Shown one piece after another: positions 6,335 through 6,538 of a stretch of DNA of 6,538 bases. This stretch comes from JABSOG01 sp047617105. GTDB taxonomy: Bacteria > Pseudomonadota > Gammaproteobacteria > Enterobacterales > Alteromonadaceae. The stretch is taken from contig JBLGCB010000388.1 of the NCBI GenBank assembly GCA_047617105.1, positions 1 through 6,538 of the forward strand, read 5' to 3'. Numbering within the stretch: position 1 is the stretch's first letter; each line of letters begins with the position of its first letter. Under the pieces are notes generated by a model. That model made no database searches. It was not told the DNA's origin and was given only the letters and a program-made list of their open reading frames with translations. The translations under genes were made by a program, and so were the position numbers.

Positions 6335-6490
6335 ATTGCATTAATTCACTGGTCTAAATTTTGGTCGGGAAAAATGGCCAATGACAAGGCGTTAATTGCC
6401 GTATGTAGTTGTTCTACTTACAAAATTAACAACGCAGTCAGTGGTCATTGTAACCAGCAAAATAGACCAGTTAATTATGGAGATTGGTAT
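6329..6490. mobile_element. MITE-like palindromic element, 162 bp
   Basis: The left end starts ATACCAAT and continues TAATTCACTGGTCTA; the reverse complement of the right end starts ATACCAAT and continues TAATTAACTGGTCTA. Over 28 bases the ends differ at about five positions, four or five of them clustered at 9-13 plus one at 19. Inward, CAATGAC (6379-6385) pairs with GTCATTG (6444-6450), and GCGT plus TTAATT (6389-6397) pairs with AATTAA and ACGC (6424-6435). At the centre GTATGTAG (6401-6408) pairs with CTACTTAC (6414-6421) apart from one mismatch. The whole element can thus fold into one long imperfect hairpin. It has no coding capacity, so any movement would need a transposase from elsewhere. 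No clear target duplication is visible. Confidence 0.7.
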
Positions 6491-6538
6491 TACTGACAAT
6501 CACCAACAAATTGCCACACATACCATTGGTCGGCACCT
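6490..6538 (-). CDS. 3' end of an unidentified minus-strand gene (partial)
   Basis: Reading leftwards from the window edge, one frame gives GADQWYVWQFVGDCQ and a TAA at 6490-6492. The composition is protein-like and the stop is followed by the element and then by a minus-strand terminator-like hairpin. Only 15 residues are visible, so no function can be assigned. The last base of the stop codon is the outermost base of the MITE-like element. It is read in the same direction as the cytochrome gene and could belong to the same original operon. Confidence 0.42.
   Translation of the reverse strand, partial: GADQWYVWQFVGDCQ

Noticed and set aside
6254..6496. Plus-strand open frame across the hairpin and the MITE-like element
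   Set aside because: It reads through the terminator and the palindromic element and has no protein-like features.

Overview
The window looks like chromosomal DNA from a marine-type gammaproteobacterium, probably of the Alteromonadales (Shewanella or a relative). This is inferred from three things: a DUF2066 gene overlapping hda, a single-domain HinT close to the E. coli protein, and a short inverted-repeat element with ATACCAAT ends of a kind I associate with Shewanella and its relatives. No tRNA, rRNA, CRISPR array or transposase gene is visible.

Left part (1-1723), accessory in character. The window opens on the 3' end of a plus-strand gene with an EF-hand-like C-terminus (1-135). In another frame there follows a piece that reads like the C-terminus of a gamma-glutamylcyclotransferase-like protein (about 134-289), probably a remnant. 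A small minus-strand exported protein with two cysteines (280-609) converges on it. Next comes a plus-strand CPBP/CAAX-type membrane protease homologue (803-1554). It is split by a one-base frameshift in a G run and also lacks two expected catalytic residues. The stretch 1555-1723 holds nothing I can support.

Middle part (1724-4102), core genes. hinT (minus) and a DUF2066-hda pair (plus) are divergent, and each has a plausible sigma70-type promoter in the 142-bp gap. The DUF2066 gene and hda overlap by an ATGA, so translation is probably coupled. Hda is the partner of the beta clamp that switches off DnaA-ATP after initiation, and its clamp-binding and AAA+ motifs are present.

Right part (4119-6538), minus strand. 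A fusion of a four-helix b-type cytochrome and a periplasmic ethylbenzene-dehydrogenase-type haem domain (4709-6268) is followed, with overlapping stop and start codons, by a small exported DUF1566 protein (4119-4712). This looks like an envelope electron-transfer unit whose partner is unknown. Upstream lie a perfect 9-bp hairpin with a T run (6295-6318), a 162-bp MITE-like palindromic element (6329-6490), and the last 15 codons of another minus-strand gene (6490-6538). The junction of the MITE end and its flank reads as an extended -10 promoter pointing at the cytochrome gene. The element may therefore have rewired expression here, which I consider the most interesting signal in the window.
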